Below are positions 1 through 10,141 of a DNA stretch of 64,000 bases, piece after piece; the stretch's first letter is position 1, and each line of letters starts with the position of its first letter. The position numbers and the translations under genes are program-made. Origin of the DNA: Brettanomyces bruxellensis (lineage: Eukaryota; Ascomycota; Pichiomycetes; Pichiales; Pichiaceae); assembly GCF_011074885.1 (NCBI RefSeq), contig NC_054690.1, positions 1,307,001 to 1,371,000 of the forward strand, in the 5' to 3' direction. The notes under the pieces were generated by a model. The model was not told the DNA's origin, did not search any database, and was given only the letters and a program-made list of their open reading frames with translations.

Positions 1-311
1 GGAGATATCTAATCTAAGAAGGGGGAAGTACTTTCAGTTTAATGCGTACTTCACTTTTCTTGAAACAGTTGAAACTTGAGCGTATTTGTATCGTATAGAC
101 TCAAAGAATACCCTGCATTGATCCAGATATTGGCTATATCCGCTGGTCATTTCTATCAAAAGTAAACGTGGAATACTAAGGAGACATATATTTATTTAAC
201 AGACAACTATCAACATCGAGATTAGGGATACGCTGCTGCATTATCAGAGGATAATCTAAAGACTAGACCTGGAGACATTGTACTGGCATTCGAACATATT
301 TCAAATCATAA
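1..311 (+). promoter_or_regulatory. Upstream region of OPY2
   Basis: AT-rich non-coding sequence with no convincing gene. It presumably holds the OPY2 promoter and leader. A stop codon (TAA, 309-311) sits directly before the OPY2 ATG, so the protein cannot extend further upstream in this frame. Confidence 0.5.
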
Positions 312-1715
312 ATGGTGGCCCTAGATCCAAAAGAGCAGAGGAAAGTTCCGATTTTCCTCAAAAGAAGTCCAGGATCGACATCATCGACAAGTGATGATAA
401 TTGCGTGTCATGTGGTGATGCACCAAAATGTCCTACATGCAAGGATGATGAACAGTGTGTGATGACAACGCAAACTTGTGATGTCTGTCCAAAGACATAT
501 TGCACAAAGTTAACATCAACTCTAAACTCATCAAAAAATTCTGGGCTTAGTGGGGCGAAAATAAGCGGAATAGCAATTGGATCATTAGTGTTTGCAGTTC
601 TATTGATAGCAGGTGCTGGCTACCTCATATACACCAAATGGTGGTTAAAGAAACATCCAGATTCAACCCTTTTTGGAATGCGGTTTGGATATAGGAATAA
701 GGAACAGGATGATCAAGATCCATTGGATGGAGACGAGCTTGGTGATGACTGGGAGGACAAGAAGCAAAGCAGAAGGATGTCACAAATAAGTTCTTCAAGA
801 AGTTCTGTCATGACTAAGGCATCAAACGTGTTAAATGTTGCATACATTCCAGGTGTTAAAATCAGTGCTGGACGTGGAAGGAGAATTCCGCATTCTACGA
901 GAGCAGCTAGTGTCTTTTCTAAAGATACACTTTTAAGCAGCATTGATGAAGCTTCTGTTCATGCCGGTCAAGTGGCATCCAAAGGTATACATCCACAATT
1001 AATCAAAGTTACCCAGCCTGAAATTACAACAGATGAGACTGCATCAACTGAGAAGAGCCTATTGGGTGAAAACAGCATGAAGACTAACTTGCAGCAGGAG
1101 GTGATTCAGGAAGAGGAAGAGGAAGAAGAGGAGGAAGATAAAAAGGCAGCAAGTATTAAAGTGAATAAAAGCAGTAAGCCGGCCTCAATATTTACATCAG
1201 GGAAAGTTTCCGATAAAATAAACCTAGACAAGACTCCATTTGGAGCGTTAGTGTTGAAAAAGAAATCGGAACCCCTGGCGTCTGATTCAGAGTCAGATAC
1301 AGATTCAGATCTTCTTGATTCTGATACTGAGAGTATACAGAAAATCAATGAAGAATTTCAGAGAAAGAAGGAAGAGGCACTTAGCAGGTCTGGAACAATG
1401 AAGAAAAGGGGACTTAATATCCCGGTTCGAATTGTATCAGTAGGTGAAGCCGAAACGGTCAATGAAGAGGAAAAAAAGGAAGGATCAGGATCGAATGGAA
1501 TCTTGCTAGAGTTGGATATTGATGACAGCAAGACGGACAATGCGGTTACTGCCACTGACAAGGATGTTGCAAAAAAAGAGAAAAAGGCAGATGAAGAAAC
1601 AGTAGAAAAGTCAGCAGGCAAAGATGGTGAAAGAGAAGAAAAGACACAGAAGAGTCCGGAAAATGGTAAGAACGGGTTGAAGTCATTAGATCCATTCAAA
1701 ACACCATTTGATTAG
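312..1715 (+). CDS. OPY2: Opy2-like membrane anchor of the HOG/filamentation MAPK pathway
   Basis: 467 residues. The N-terminal segment carries eight cysteines (residues 31, 34, 40, 43, 49, 56, 59, 64) in the CxxC-rich pattern of the Opy2 N-terminal domain. A single transmembrane helix follows (about 84-106) and then a long, acidic and Ser-rich cytoplasmic tail with a Glu run near residue 270. This matches yeast Opy2: a short extracellular Cys-rich head, one membrane span, and a cytoplasmic tail that recruits the adaptor Ste50 to the plasma membrane to activate Ste11 in osmostress and filamentous signalling. No cleaved signal peptide is visible, which is normal for the family. The start is secure because a stop codon immediately precedes the ATG in frame. 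The tail is too diverged for me to place the Ste50-binding motifs. Confidence 0.85.
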   Translation: MVALDPKEQRKVPIFLKRSPGSTSSTSDDNCVSCGDAPKCPTCKDDEQCVMTTQTCDVCPKTYCTKLTSTLNSSKNSGLSGAKISGIAIGSLVFAVLLIAGAGYLIYTKWWLKKHPDSTLFGMRFGYRNKEQDDQDPLDGDELGDDWEDKKQSRRMSQISSSRSSVMTKASNVLNVAYIPGVKISAGRGRRIPHSTRAASVFSKDTLLSSIDEASVHAGQVASKGIHPQLIKVTQPEITTDETASTEKSLLGENSMKTNLQQEVIQEEEEEEEEEDKKAASIKVNKSSKPASIFTSGKVSDKINLDKTPFGALVLKKKSEPLASDSESDTDSDLLDSDTESIQKINEEFQRKKEEALSRSGTMKKRGLNIPVRIVSVGEAETVNEEEKKEGSGSNGILLELDIDDSKTDNAVTATDKDVAKKEKKADEETVEKSAGKDGEREEKTQKSPENGKNGLKSLDPFKTPFD

Positions 1716-2434
1716 GCATCAGAAGAAGTGGATAAACGTCATTCTTTTTAGGTGCATCCTGTGAAAAGCACCATGCATAACATTTTACATTTTCTTTGGG
1801 TTTACAGTTTGAACAGATGTGTTTATCGAAATAGTCTCAAGGTTTATTTTATTGTACGACGAATATATTTAACAAGGCAGCGATTAGGAATGTGTGGAAA
1901 GTTGGATCCCGCCTATTTTTGTAGCTAGAAAGCTGTAATTGCTAATATCTAATATGCTTAAATGCGGACTGACACACAGTTTATACAAAAGATAATGTGC
2001 TAAACAGCTAAACGAGTGAGAAGAAACAGACCACTCTACTTGGCAGGCGTTGCGCGGCGTAGAATTTTTGATAGGGAAAGAAGGACAGCGAAAAAAAAGT
2101 ACAATTAGGGCCGAGTTATTGGAGTAAAGGTAGAAATAATAAACCTATTGGAAAGCAGGAACCAACGTCGTGTCTCTACTGTAGTGAGTGCATCATCGGC
2201 GAAAAAAAAAAAGGAACACTACTGAAATGAAAAAAAAGCATAACAAAAAAATCGGCAAAAAAATTGCAGATGAAAATAAAGGAAGGTAAATAAATAAACA
2301 AAAATATTGCTGAGGTAAATACTTGTCGGCCAACACCATAATTTGTAAGTCAGCCATCACTAAGCCTTATTTTTTTTTGCTGCAGACAATATCAGCCAGA
2401 CAGCTGCACTAACAAATAATATAAAGCCAGCAAC
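1716..2434 (+). promoter_or_regulatory. OPY2 3' region and forkhead gene promoter/leader
   Basis: No coding potential seen. Several A- and T-rich tracts lie between about 2090 and 2380, typical of a yeast nucleosome-depleted promoter. A GCACTAAC sequence at about 2407 with a nearby CAG resembles a weak 3' splice signal in the leader, but nothing else supports an intron there. Confidence 0.4.
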
Positions 2435-4733
2435 ATGTGTGCCGAGCGCAAACGCAGCTACGATGAGATTAATGCGGTAAGTTTAGCACGATGACAAATT
2501 CAAGCTTAAGAATTTGTCTGAACGAGGAAGCAATGATAGGAAGAAGGTGTGTGGTGAAACACAAACAAAAGCTTTTTGGAAGAATTGTGTTGCAAGTGTA
2601 GCCATTTAGTTTTTGATTTGTGCTTTAGTTTGGTGTACGATTTATCCACCATGTTGAAGTTAATTGGTTTCAATTTGCCCACATGCTTCCTCTTCCAATG
2701 TATTCATTAAGCTTTGTAACCCGAATCCAGAGACATATATACTAACAAAACTTGAACAGCTTTCATACGAAGACTCAAACGAGCTTATTAACCAGGTCAT
2801 AAAACGTCTATTAGTGCCAACTGACCAGGTTGCAACCAATGTTTCCAAGCAATTCAGTAACGAGCTGAATATCAACAGTGAGGTTCAGGCATATGCAAAA
2901 ATATCCGGTCGTACGTGGACATATTACGTCAAGACATTGAAGATAGTCATAGGAAGAAGCACTGATTCATTACACGGACATTCACACTCCCATACGCCTT
3001 CTATGGAGGACAGTATTGAAGGAGTTAGTGGCATGGGGGGAAACAGCACGAATTCGGAAAGCGTTGACATTGATCTGGGACCTTCGAAAGTGGTCTCCAG
3101 AAGGCATGCAGTGATACAATACAATCTGGATGCTAGACGATGGGAATTGTTCGTGTATGGACGAAACGGCATCAAAGTGGATGGTGTACGTTTAAATCTG
3201 CCCTATGGTGCACCCTATGTGTTGGGATCCGGCAATATTTTGGACATTGGTGGAACGCAGATGATGTTCATCTTACCGGATGCAGCTCCAAGTATTGCAG
3301 ATTCGTTTCTTAAAGGTCTTCAACGGTATTATAACCCGGACAAAAGACCACGTACAGGCATATTTACTTCTGGAGGTGGATATTACGGGCCTTCTGGACG
3401 TGGCGGGTTCACAAGTGATGGCTTGAAAAGAGGCACCGACTATAATAACGGAAATGGTATCAAGGCCTTTCAAATGTACAGCAAAAACGGCTCAACAATG
3501 ACCGAGACGTCTGAAGGAGAAACAGATGATCAGGATTATTCGAGGGAGGAGGCAAAGGACATGAAGCCTCCTTATTCGTATGCGACGATGATAACAAGGG
3601 CTATTCTTTCTAACCCACAAGGGGTTTTGTCGCTATCGGAAATATACTCGTGGATTTCTTCGCATTTTGCTTATTACAGATACAGCAAGCAGGGATGGCA
3701 GAACTCGATCCGGCACAACTTGTCTCTAAACAAGGCGTTTGAGAAAGTGCCGAGAAAGCCGGATGAGCCCGGAAAGGGCATGAAATGGCAAATAAGTGGA
3801 GCCTACAGGCGGGAATTCATGAAAAAATGGCATGATGGAACGTTGAACAAGGGCAAAAGAGGTACGTCCGTTGCTAGGCAGTTGCAGCTGCATCTAATGC
3901 GCAACCACATGCTTCCAGATTCAGGCAGGAAGCCTCTGCCGGTTTCAGCGGCAAAATCTCACCACAAGAGAAGATCGTCATCACAAAGAAGAAAAAGAGA
4001 AGACACTGATGAAGGCTCGGAGACAGACGGACAGCACAGTCGCAATTCCAGCAACGGAAGCAGCATTCTTAGCAATGGAACCAACGGAGCTTCTAATATG
4101 AATTTGAATTTGCATGGAGCTTCAGCCACGCAACTGACACAGCCTTCGCCACCGGCTCTTTCGCAGTTTCACCACCCTCCTTCGACATCAAACCCGGATA
4201 ATGCTGCCTTAAGCAGTGCGATAAGTGGACTCAACAGCCTTTCAAACTCCCCCGTTAGAAATATGAACGGAAACGGGTCACCGTCAAAAAATCATGATGC
4301 TCTAGGCTATATGGCAGCAGTAGCATCGGCAGAAAACGGCACTCTTAGAGGCTCTCTTTCGTTGGCGATCAACCTGTCACCATCAAGGCTAACTAGAGGC
4401 TCATCGAATCTTTCTTCACCCATCAAACCACTCTCACTTCCTGATTTTAAGCAGGATTACGGGATCTCCGGTGGCCCGATGCTCACGAGGCAGGATTCCT
4501 CCCAAGAAAGATCGACTGCATCCCCCAAAAAAGGTACAAACGATAAACATAGTCCGTTACGCGAGAGCCCAAGCCGGGGTGGTCCACAGTCGCGACAATC
4601 GACCAACCAGTCGTCTGCATTGTGGAACTATGTAGAGTTTCCAACTCCTTCAGGAACATCCAAGGAGACAAGCGGTGGACAGAAACAGGCCGAGGCTGAA
4701 AGTCCACTTAAGCAGAGAAAGGGGGAGATATGA
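2435..4733 (+). CDS. FKH2: Forkhead transcription factor, spliced (exons 2435-2476 and 2760-4733)
   Basis: Fkh1/Fkh2-type cell-cycle factor that drives the G2/M (CLB2-cluster) programme in yeasts. Exon 1 (2435-2476) encodes [14 protein letters not shown]. It ends at a GTAAGT donor, and a TACTAAC branch site at 2740-2746 precedes the CAG acceptor ending at 2759. The exons join in phase 0 to give a 671-residue protein. Domains: an FHA domain at about 72-186 (IGR start, SRRHA core) and a forkhead winged helix at about 283-371, with KPPYSYATM and the recognition-helix motif [13 protein letters not shown] long Ser/Asn-rich disordered tail with many SP/TP sites follows, suiting CDK control. The open frame of exon 2 extends upstream of 2760 but has no ATG there and reads like non-coding sequence, which supports the spliced model. 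FKH1 and FKH2 cannot be told apart here; the long tail favours FKH2. Confidence 0.88.
2477..2759 (+). other. Spliceosomal intron in forkhead gene
   Basis: 283 nt. Donor GTAAGT at 2477-2482, branch site TACTAAC at 2740-2746, acceptor CAG ending at 2759, with 13 nt between the branch point region and the acceptor. Splicing is phase 0 and removes the only section of the open frame that lacks an ATG. This is seen directly in the sequence; actual splicing is inferred. Confidence 0.85.
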
Positions 4734-4911
4734 TTTTGCAATCGTTGCTTTTACGGACGCATCTAACTTAGGTACTTCCTTACATACATACTTACATACA
4801 TACTTATTTCCTGCTGGTTTATATACAGTTGTCCATTCAGTTCTACTACGAGCTTCAATTTACATGTCTTTATGTCATTATCTCGTTTATTCCGTGTACA
4901 TTATACCCCCC

Positions 4912-7005
4912 TCATTCCTCGTAAAACTGAAGGCCTCTGGAAGTTGACGAGATGAGGATATTTCCAAGCTTGACAAGATCATCAAGTAACTTCTCATTCT
5001 CTTCTTTTTCTCCTGCTTCTTCCACTTTCTGACCATCTCCATTTATAATTTGCTCTTTACACTCTTGCAACTTGGTGGCCAATTCAGCCACCTCTCTAAA
5101 TCTCTTCACCACCTCATCCCTCGTGAACTTGCCACTTTGCGAGCTTAAAAGATTGACAAACGCCAGGATTTTTCCTCCAACGTGTATTGGCCTTTTCGAG
5201 AAATCGGTCAATGAGCGGTCGAATACATCAAGTATGCTTTTCTCGCGTTCTAAAGTGTAGTTGATATATTTATCACCCTTGGCCGTATTTCTTGGTGGAA
5301 GTGGTGGGGGTGTAAGATGAAGATCTTTCACACCATCCGAAATGTCGGGCGCACTGCCTGCAACCTTATTTGTCCGTGCATTCTCACTGGCAGAGTAGTT
5401 TAGAAGTGTTGAGCTGTATTTACGAGGGTCCTTATCCTTGGACATCAATTCCTTAAGAATGGTAATACAACCAACCTGTAATTTCTCGAAAGGACAACTC
5501 TGAATAGTATCCAACAAAAAAGAGTATGCCATCTCTTCAGATGAGTCTCTTAGAATCTTAGCCAAAAATCTGTAGAAAAACGATATGAGAACCTTATTCT
5601 CTGAGTTGAGGCATACCGCTGAAAGATTTTGTAGATATGTTGACAGCAATAGGCGATTTCCGGGATCTGCAAGACCTGCAAGACTTTCATCATGATGTGA
5701 GCCAATGGCCTCCAGCATTAAAACCATACCACATGTAACAGCAGTATAATGAATCAACTGTGGCTTGATGCTGAACGGGACAAAAAGCCGAAGCTGAAGT
5801 TTCACCAATGGTATTAGCCTTAAAGGTTCGGTCGAGAATTTCTCCTTACTAACCAAAGTACTGCATGTGTATAGAATTATGGTGGAAATGGCAGAGAAAG
5901 ATATCTCCTCGGCCTCATGGTGCAAATCCTCATTGAAACCGTCGATCACAACCTTCAATATGTCATCACTTGTCTTAAATTCGGCGATCTTCTCACGAGG
6001 GAACAGCTTTTCTGCTCTGTCTATTTCATTTTGAAGCAAAGTATCGTATTCCAAGTCCATGGACATTCCAAGGGTGACAAACCTGCCCATGAATTCCAAT
6101 TTTGGCCACTTTGCTTCTACATACTTCTGTGGATAGCCAGACACCAAAAGTGCAACGAAGGGAGTACAAAGTTGTCTTGTATGCCCTTCAACAAGAACAG
6201 AAAGCATCCAAACAAGGAGCTTACGTTGCAAATAGTTCTCATCCGAGACAATCTTGGGCAACTCAGAAACTTGCACATTTGCAGGGAGATCGGCATTTTG
6301 AGGTAATTCCGGTGGAATATAATCACGTATGAAAGTGTACATACGCCGCACAACAGTTATAATAGATGCCGGATCACTTGGCGATGTTTTGATAAAATTG
6401 ACGAGACATGTCACGACCGTGGCTAAATACTTGGATGGCCATAAACTAACACTTCTCCGAAGACAAACATTTATTGCCTCTAGCAAGGTGTGAAACTCAA
6501 TAACAAAGTTACAGTAGAAGGCAAAAGTCGTTGGGTGTGATTCATCCAAATCTAATGGGCTGTCATGGCTAAGATCCTTGCATTCACTTCGTGATTTAAT
6601 CCTTAGTTTGGAGATTTGTTCGCAGCACGCTAGCAAAAGACTTTTGGGTTCACCATAGGATGCCAACATCCCAAAAAGTCCCATATATTTGACAACAGCT
6701 ACATTATTCCGAAGTCCACCACTCCGAGGTATCCAATTGGATTCGAGAATATTGATGAATAACTGTGGTAGATCCCATGAAGCTTTGTACAGGAGATCAT
6801 GATTTGACTCAAATAATTTCTTGATTGTGTCCACAAACTGGATTTTTTCATCATCCGTGTATTTTGACAATTGCTCTATATAGATATCCAATACTGTGCA
6901 GAAAGAAACCACATCTTCTTTTGTGGTACTCTTACTTGCCGCTTCTTCTACTCCTGCAAGGATCTGTGAAAAGCTAACTTCCCCTTCTTTTTTTGAGACA
7001 GACAT
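4912..7005 (-). CDS. YBP1: YAP1-binding/Alf4/glomulin-family helical protein (Ybp1/Ybp2-like)
   Basis: 697 residues, almost wholly alpha-helical and leucine-rich, with no membrane segment. The N-terminal half contains an ASWDLPQLFINILES stretch, like the conserved WDLP block of the fungal Ybp1/Ybp2 family, which is related to Alf4 and glomulin. In Saccharomyces cerevisiae, Ybp1 helps activate the oxidative-stress factor Yap1, and its paralogue Ybp2 is linked to the kinetochore. Which role applies here cannot be told from sequence. The C-terminal part has a proline patch (LTPPPLPPR, about residues 557-565) and ends in an acidic coiled segment. The gene converges on the forkhead gene with 178 bases between stop codons. 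The assignment rests on pattern recognition and should be confirmed with a profile search. Confidence 0.65.
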   Translation of the reverse strand: MSVSKKEGEVSFSQILAGVEEAASKSTTKEDVVSFCTVLDIYIEQLSKYTDDEKIQFVDTIKKLFESNHDLLYKASWDLPQLFINILESNWIPRSGGLRNNVAVVKYMGLFGMLASYGEPKSLLLACCEQISKLRIKSRSECKDLSHDSPLDLDESHPTTFAFYCNFVIEFHTLLEAINVCLRRSVSLWPSKYLATVVTCLVNFIKTSPSDPASIITVVRRMYTFIRDYIPPELPQNADLPANVQVSELPKIVSDENYLQRKLLVWMLSVLVEGHTRQLCTPFVALLVSGYPQKYVEAKWPKLEFMGRFVTLGMSMDLEYDTLLQNEIDRAEKLFPREKIAEFKTSDDILKVVIDGFNEDLHHEAEEISFSAISTIILYTCSTLVSKEKFSTEPLRLIPLVKLQLRLFVPFSIKPQLIHYTAVTCGMVLMLEAIGSHHDESLAGLADPGNRLLLSTYLQNLSAVCLNSENKVLISFFYRFLAKILRDSSEEMAYSFLLDTIQSCPFEKLQVGCITILKELMSKDKDPRKYSSTLLNYSASENARTNKVAGSAPDISDGVKDLHLTPPPLPPRNTAKGDKYINYTLEREKSILDVFDRSLTDFSKRPIHVGGKILAFVNLLSSQSGKFTRDEVVKRFREVAELATKLQECKEQIINGDGQKVEEAGEKEENEKLLDDLVKLGNILISSTSRGLQFYEE

Positions 7006-7620
7006 TTCTTATGCCAAATGTTACAAAACAAGATTGTCGCCTTTACAAAAAACACTTTCCCTATTCACTGCTTGTTGGATGCAAGGTAATTTTCAATAGC
7101 GTTAATAGTTAAACGGCTTATACTGTTTAAATATGAAGCCTGGCTAATGCTGTTTTTGCTTCTCCCATCTCGTCATTTACCCTCATCTCATTTTCTTTCT
7201 CGCTTCATTATTATTTTATTTTTTTTTTCTTCCGCGCTCGTTTACTCGGAATATTTCCAAATGAAGCCGCACGAGATTTGGATCAATATAAATGCCAAAC
7301 GTATCCAGATACCGAGTGATCTGAAATGGAAGGTCTATCTCAATTTAGGCCCAAGTATTCCAGTGCAATTTTTTACCAGTATCTATTATCATCATCCACG
7401 GTTACTTGCAGATATTGATCATATGTCCAATACTAGAAATATATGTGCTTAAATTTAATATATTTGAGACCTTCAGTTCTCGCATCTGCTGACTCATTTA
7501 CATACCTCATCATCAATGCCTAAGGATTACTGTGAATATACACTTTGGTTGTGTTTGTACTATTAAATACGATTATTACAGGGGTTGTTGTTAACAAAGC
7601 CATTGGTTGGTGTGTATTAT
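7006..7620. promoter_or_regulatory. Intergenic: YBP1-like promoter and 3' end of the helical-repeat gene
   Basis: Upstream region of the YBP1-like gene and terminator side of the next minus-strand gene. It is T-rich around 7200-7235. A 63-codon plus-strand frame (7261-7452) begins with ATG and reads MKPHEIWININAKRIQIP, which has a protein-like look, but it has no recognisable homologue or independent support. I do not annotate it as a gene. Confidence 0.35.
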
Positions 7621-9543
7621 TTATTGACATTTGCATGTGCAGTATGTATTCATAAAATTGGCAATCCGTCCACTTTTATCCTTCTTGCTCATTTTATCGA
7701 TTCCGGCATCTTTCATTATGTCATTGGTAAAATTGAAGTTCCTTTTCTCCCTTTCATAACTTCCATGCTTTAATATTCCTTTGAAGGTGGGACTCATCAA
7801 TGAAAATGCTTCATTCTGGGATTCATCTTTTGAGTACATTTGCGTGCAACCTGGGTCAAGCAAAAATTCGGGAAGAGATGTGTGATATCCACTTTCCTTA
7901 CAACTGGTAGCTCGACAGATTGACATTAGGGAAGTCCGCTGGTGATAAATTAATGAAGTGAGGGCTTCGACGTTAGATGTAGCATCATAATTAAGCATGA
8001 AATAATCCTCATTAAGAGACGTTTGATCTTCATGGCTAATTAGAGAGCAGTCACTTTCAAGAGAAGAAAGATCAGTCACAAATTTCAGCACCCAGAAGGC
8101 TGACATTTTCAATCCACCATGTGCAAGAATTGCCCATAATATTCTTTTGTAAAGTCTCACCTTTGCAGGATCATCTTTGCAGCAGAATCTTAAGGCATCC
8201 TGATAACTGGAGATGGCTTTTTCAAGGTGATCCTTATTTAGTGCCAGCCTAAAAGAAGAAAGTTCGTTTTGCAGATGAAACTCATCTGATTTCAATATGG
8301 CAAGAAGCTCGTGAACTTTACCTAAAGCCATATAGCTTTCAATATGATTGAAGCTACTTCCAACTTGTGAGCTCCAGTATATGATACAATTAATTGTCTT
8401 CGATATTGTCTCAAGCGAGTTCTCATATCCATCGAGTTCCTCTTTTAAGTTGTTTCCCCTTATCATTTTAAGAATGCATATTAACATGAAACATGCTGAG
8501 GAGCTGGCAACTTTGATCGAGATTGCTTCTACAGAAAATTGAACCTCTTTTTCTGCTCTTGAAAGTCCTACCCCTATATGTTGATTGAAAAACCATTCCA
8601 TCGTAAAATTACTGATCTTTTGAAAACTATTCAGAGCATTACTTACATCACCATTATAATAATCCCTGAGTCCTCTTAGATAGTAGTTTTGAGTAGCGAA
8701 TGAGTATGCAGAAACCTTTTCTTGAAACGTAATATTATTTCTGCAAAGTTCATTAAACAATTCAGTGAGATTGTTGACATGCTCCATCAACTTAGCCTTT
8801 GAATTTGATATGGACAAGCCATAACGAACAAGAATCATGTTGTCTTCCAATTCAGAGCTATTTAAAATGTTCCTATAAAAGGCGGATGACGTCACTGATT
8901 CAGAAATATTAAGAACTAGCTGCTTTGCAAAATATTCCCTCTCCAAAAACGTCCAGGTTGCACCATCTTTAATCTGCTGCATTTTCAAGTCCATACTTAA
9001 ATATTGGGCATACCATTTGACAACATTGGAGGCGTAACTATTATCATTTATGGATCTATAATCCCCAAGAATATTTGTTAGTTTTTCAAGTAATCTAGTT
9101 TCATTTTGTGCGCGTTTTCTCAGTAAAGTCAGTTTGTCCGTTTGCTCTTGAAACGGATTTATCTTATCTTCAGTAATTTGCTTAATAATACATTCAAACG
9201 TGACCTCTAGCAGTTTATTTGGTGGTCCAGCTTTTAATTGTTCCTTTGCTTCATAACAGCAATAAAGGGCTTGTTCAGAAAGTCCCATAGAGCCCAAAAG
9301 TGTTGCAGCCTCATAAAGTGTTTGTGGCTTATTTTTGAGCGATGCTAATTTTAATGCAGTGGCAATTTCTCTGAGTGCAGCTTGCTTTCTTCCTTTAATA
9401 GCAAATACTTTTGCAAACTGAAGCCTATCTGATGTGGACAAATCAAGATGTAGTAGCATTGAAGCATTTTGAGTAGATAGTATTTTCTCGGCATCAGTAC
9501 TGTCCAAACTCAAATTTGGAGGTGCAATCATTAACGAACTCAT
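7621..9543 (-). CDS. Uncharacterised alpha-helical (TPR-like) repeat protein
   Basis: 640 residues starting at the first ATG (9543), which gives MSSLMIAPPNLSLDS. The frame stays open a little further upstream but has no ATG. The sequence is rich in helix pairs with Ala, Tyr and Leu at TPR-like spacing, for example around residues 40-105 (GRKQAALREIATAL, YEAATLLGSMGLSEQALYCCYEA) and about 450-480 (LEKAISSYQDALRF). This suggests a helical scaffold. I see no catalytic motif, signal peptide or membrane span. TPR proteins such as Scc4/Mau2, APC subunits or Ypp1 are conceivable, but I cannot match any of them. It is divergently transcribed from RAD9. Confidence 0.75.
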   Translation of the reverse strand: MSSLMIAPPNLSLDSTDAEKILSTQNASMLLHLDLSTSDRLQFAKVFAIKGRKQAALREIATALKLASLKNKPQTLYEAATLLGSMGLSEQALYCCYEAKEQLKAGPPNKLLEVTFECIIKQITEDKINPFQEQTDKLTLLRKRAQNETRLLEKLTNILGDYRSINDNSYASNVVKWYAQYLSMDLKMQQIKDGATWTFLEREYFAKQLVLNISESVTSSAFYRNILNSSELEDNMILVRYGLSISNSKAKLMEHVNNLTELFNELCRNNITFQEKVSAYSFATQNYYLRGLRDYYNGDVSNALNSFQKISNFTMEWFFNQHIGVGLSRAEKEVQFSVEAISIKVASSSACFMLICILKMIRGNNLKEELDGYENSLETISKTINCIIYWSSQVGSSFNHIESYMALGKVHELLAILKSDEFHLQNELSSFRLALNKDHLEKAISSYQDALRFCCKDDPAKVRLYKRILWAILAHGGLKMSAFWVLKFVTDLSSLESDCSLISHEDQTSLNEDYFMLNYDATSNVEALTSLIYHQRTSLMSICRATSCKESGYHTSLPEFLLDPGCTQMYSKDESQNEAFSLMSPTFKGILKHGSYEREKRNFNFTNDIMKDAGIDKMSKKDKSGRIANFMNTYCTCKCQ

Positions 9544-10141
9544 TATAGCAAAGTTAGGAAGTAATTTTTGATTGGTCTTCTTCTTAATAGCCAATTAATT
9601 GATAAGCGTTTATATATTTTACACTTAATCAAATGTATCATTTACATAGCTTAATTATTGAAAATAATGCTCTTTTAAGCGCCGGCACCTTCGTGAATGA
9701 AGGATTTCCACAAAAGAAGGAAAACCTAAAATCGGGCTGTGAAAGGAAGATCAAAAATTTAGCGCTCGATGATATGGAATAATTTAATGTGATTTAAAGG
9801 ATCTAACATTTTAAAGAGAATATGACTCACAACTTTGTGCTCTCTTGTTTTTAATGCTGTATATATTACAACAAATAAGTTACAATACATTTCTTGGGCT
9901 TTCAATTTTGAGAATGCCGGTCTGAATCTTCGTAATTAGAAAATAAACGACGCGACTGTAGTAGTCGATCGAAATAATTTCATTATCCATTAATTCACAC
10001 ACAAAAATCAAACACAATCGAAATCTCTCTTTAATCAGTAATCAAGTAGACAAATAGTACCAGGACATACTTATAGGCCACATAGAAATTGTACATTGAC
10101 CAGTGTGCTTTTATTAGAAGCATATTTGGTCATATTTATTT
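9544..10141. promoter_or_regulatory. Divergent promoter between the helical-repeat gene and RAD9
   Basis: 598 nt of AT-rich non-coding sequence separate two divergent start codons, so both genes probably draw on it. No specific operator could be named with confidence. Confidence 0.5.

Noticed and set aside
2664..2759. Forkhead protein starting at a non-ATG codon at 2664
   Set aside because: No ATG; the sequence is the 3' part of a well-formed intron.
7261..7452. 63-codon ATG frame upstream of the YBP1-like gene
   Set aside because: Protein-like at a glance, but too short and without homologue or conservation evidence to annotate.
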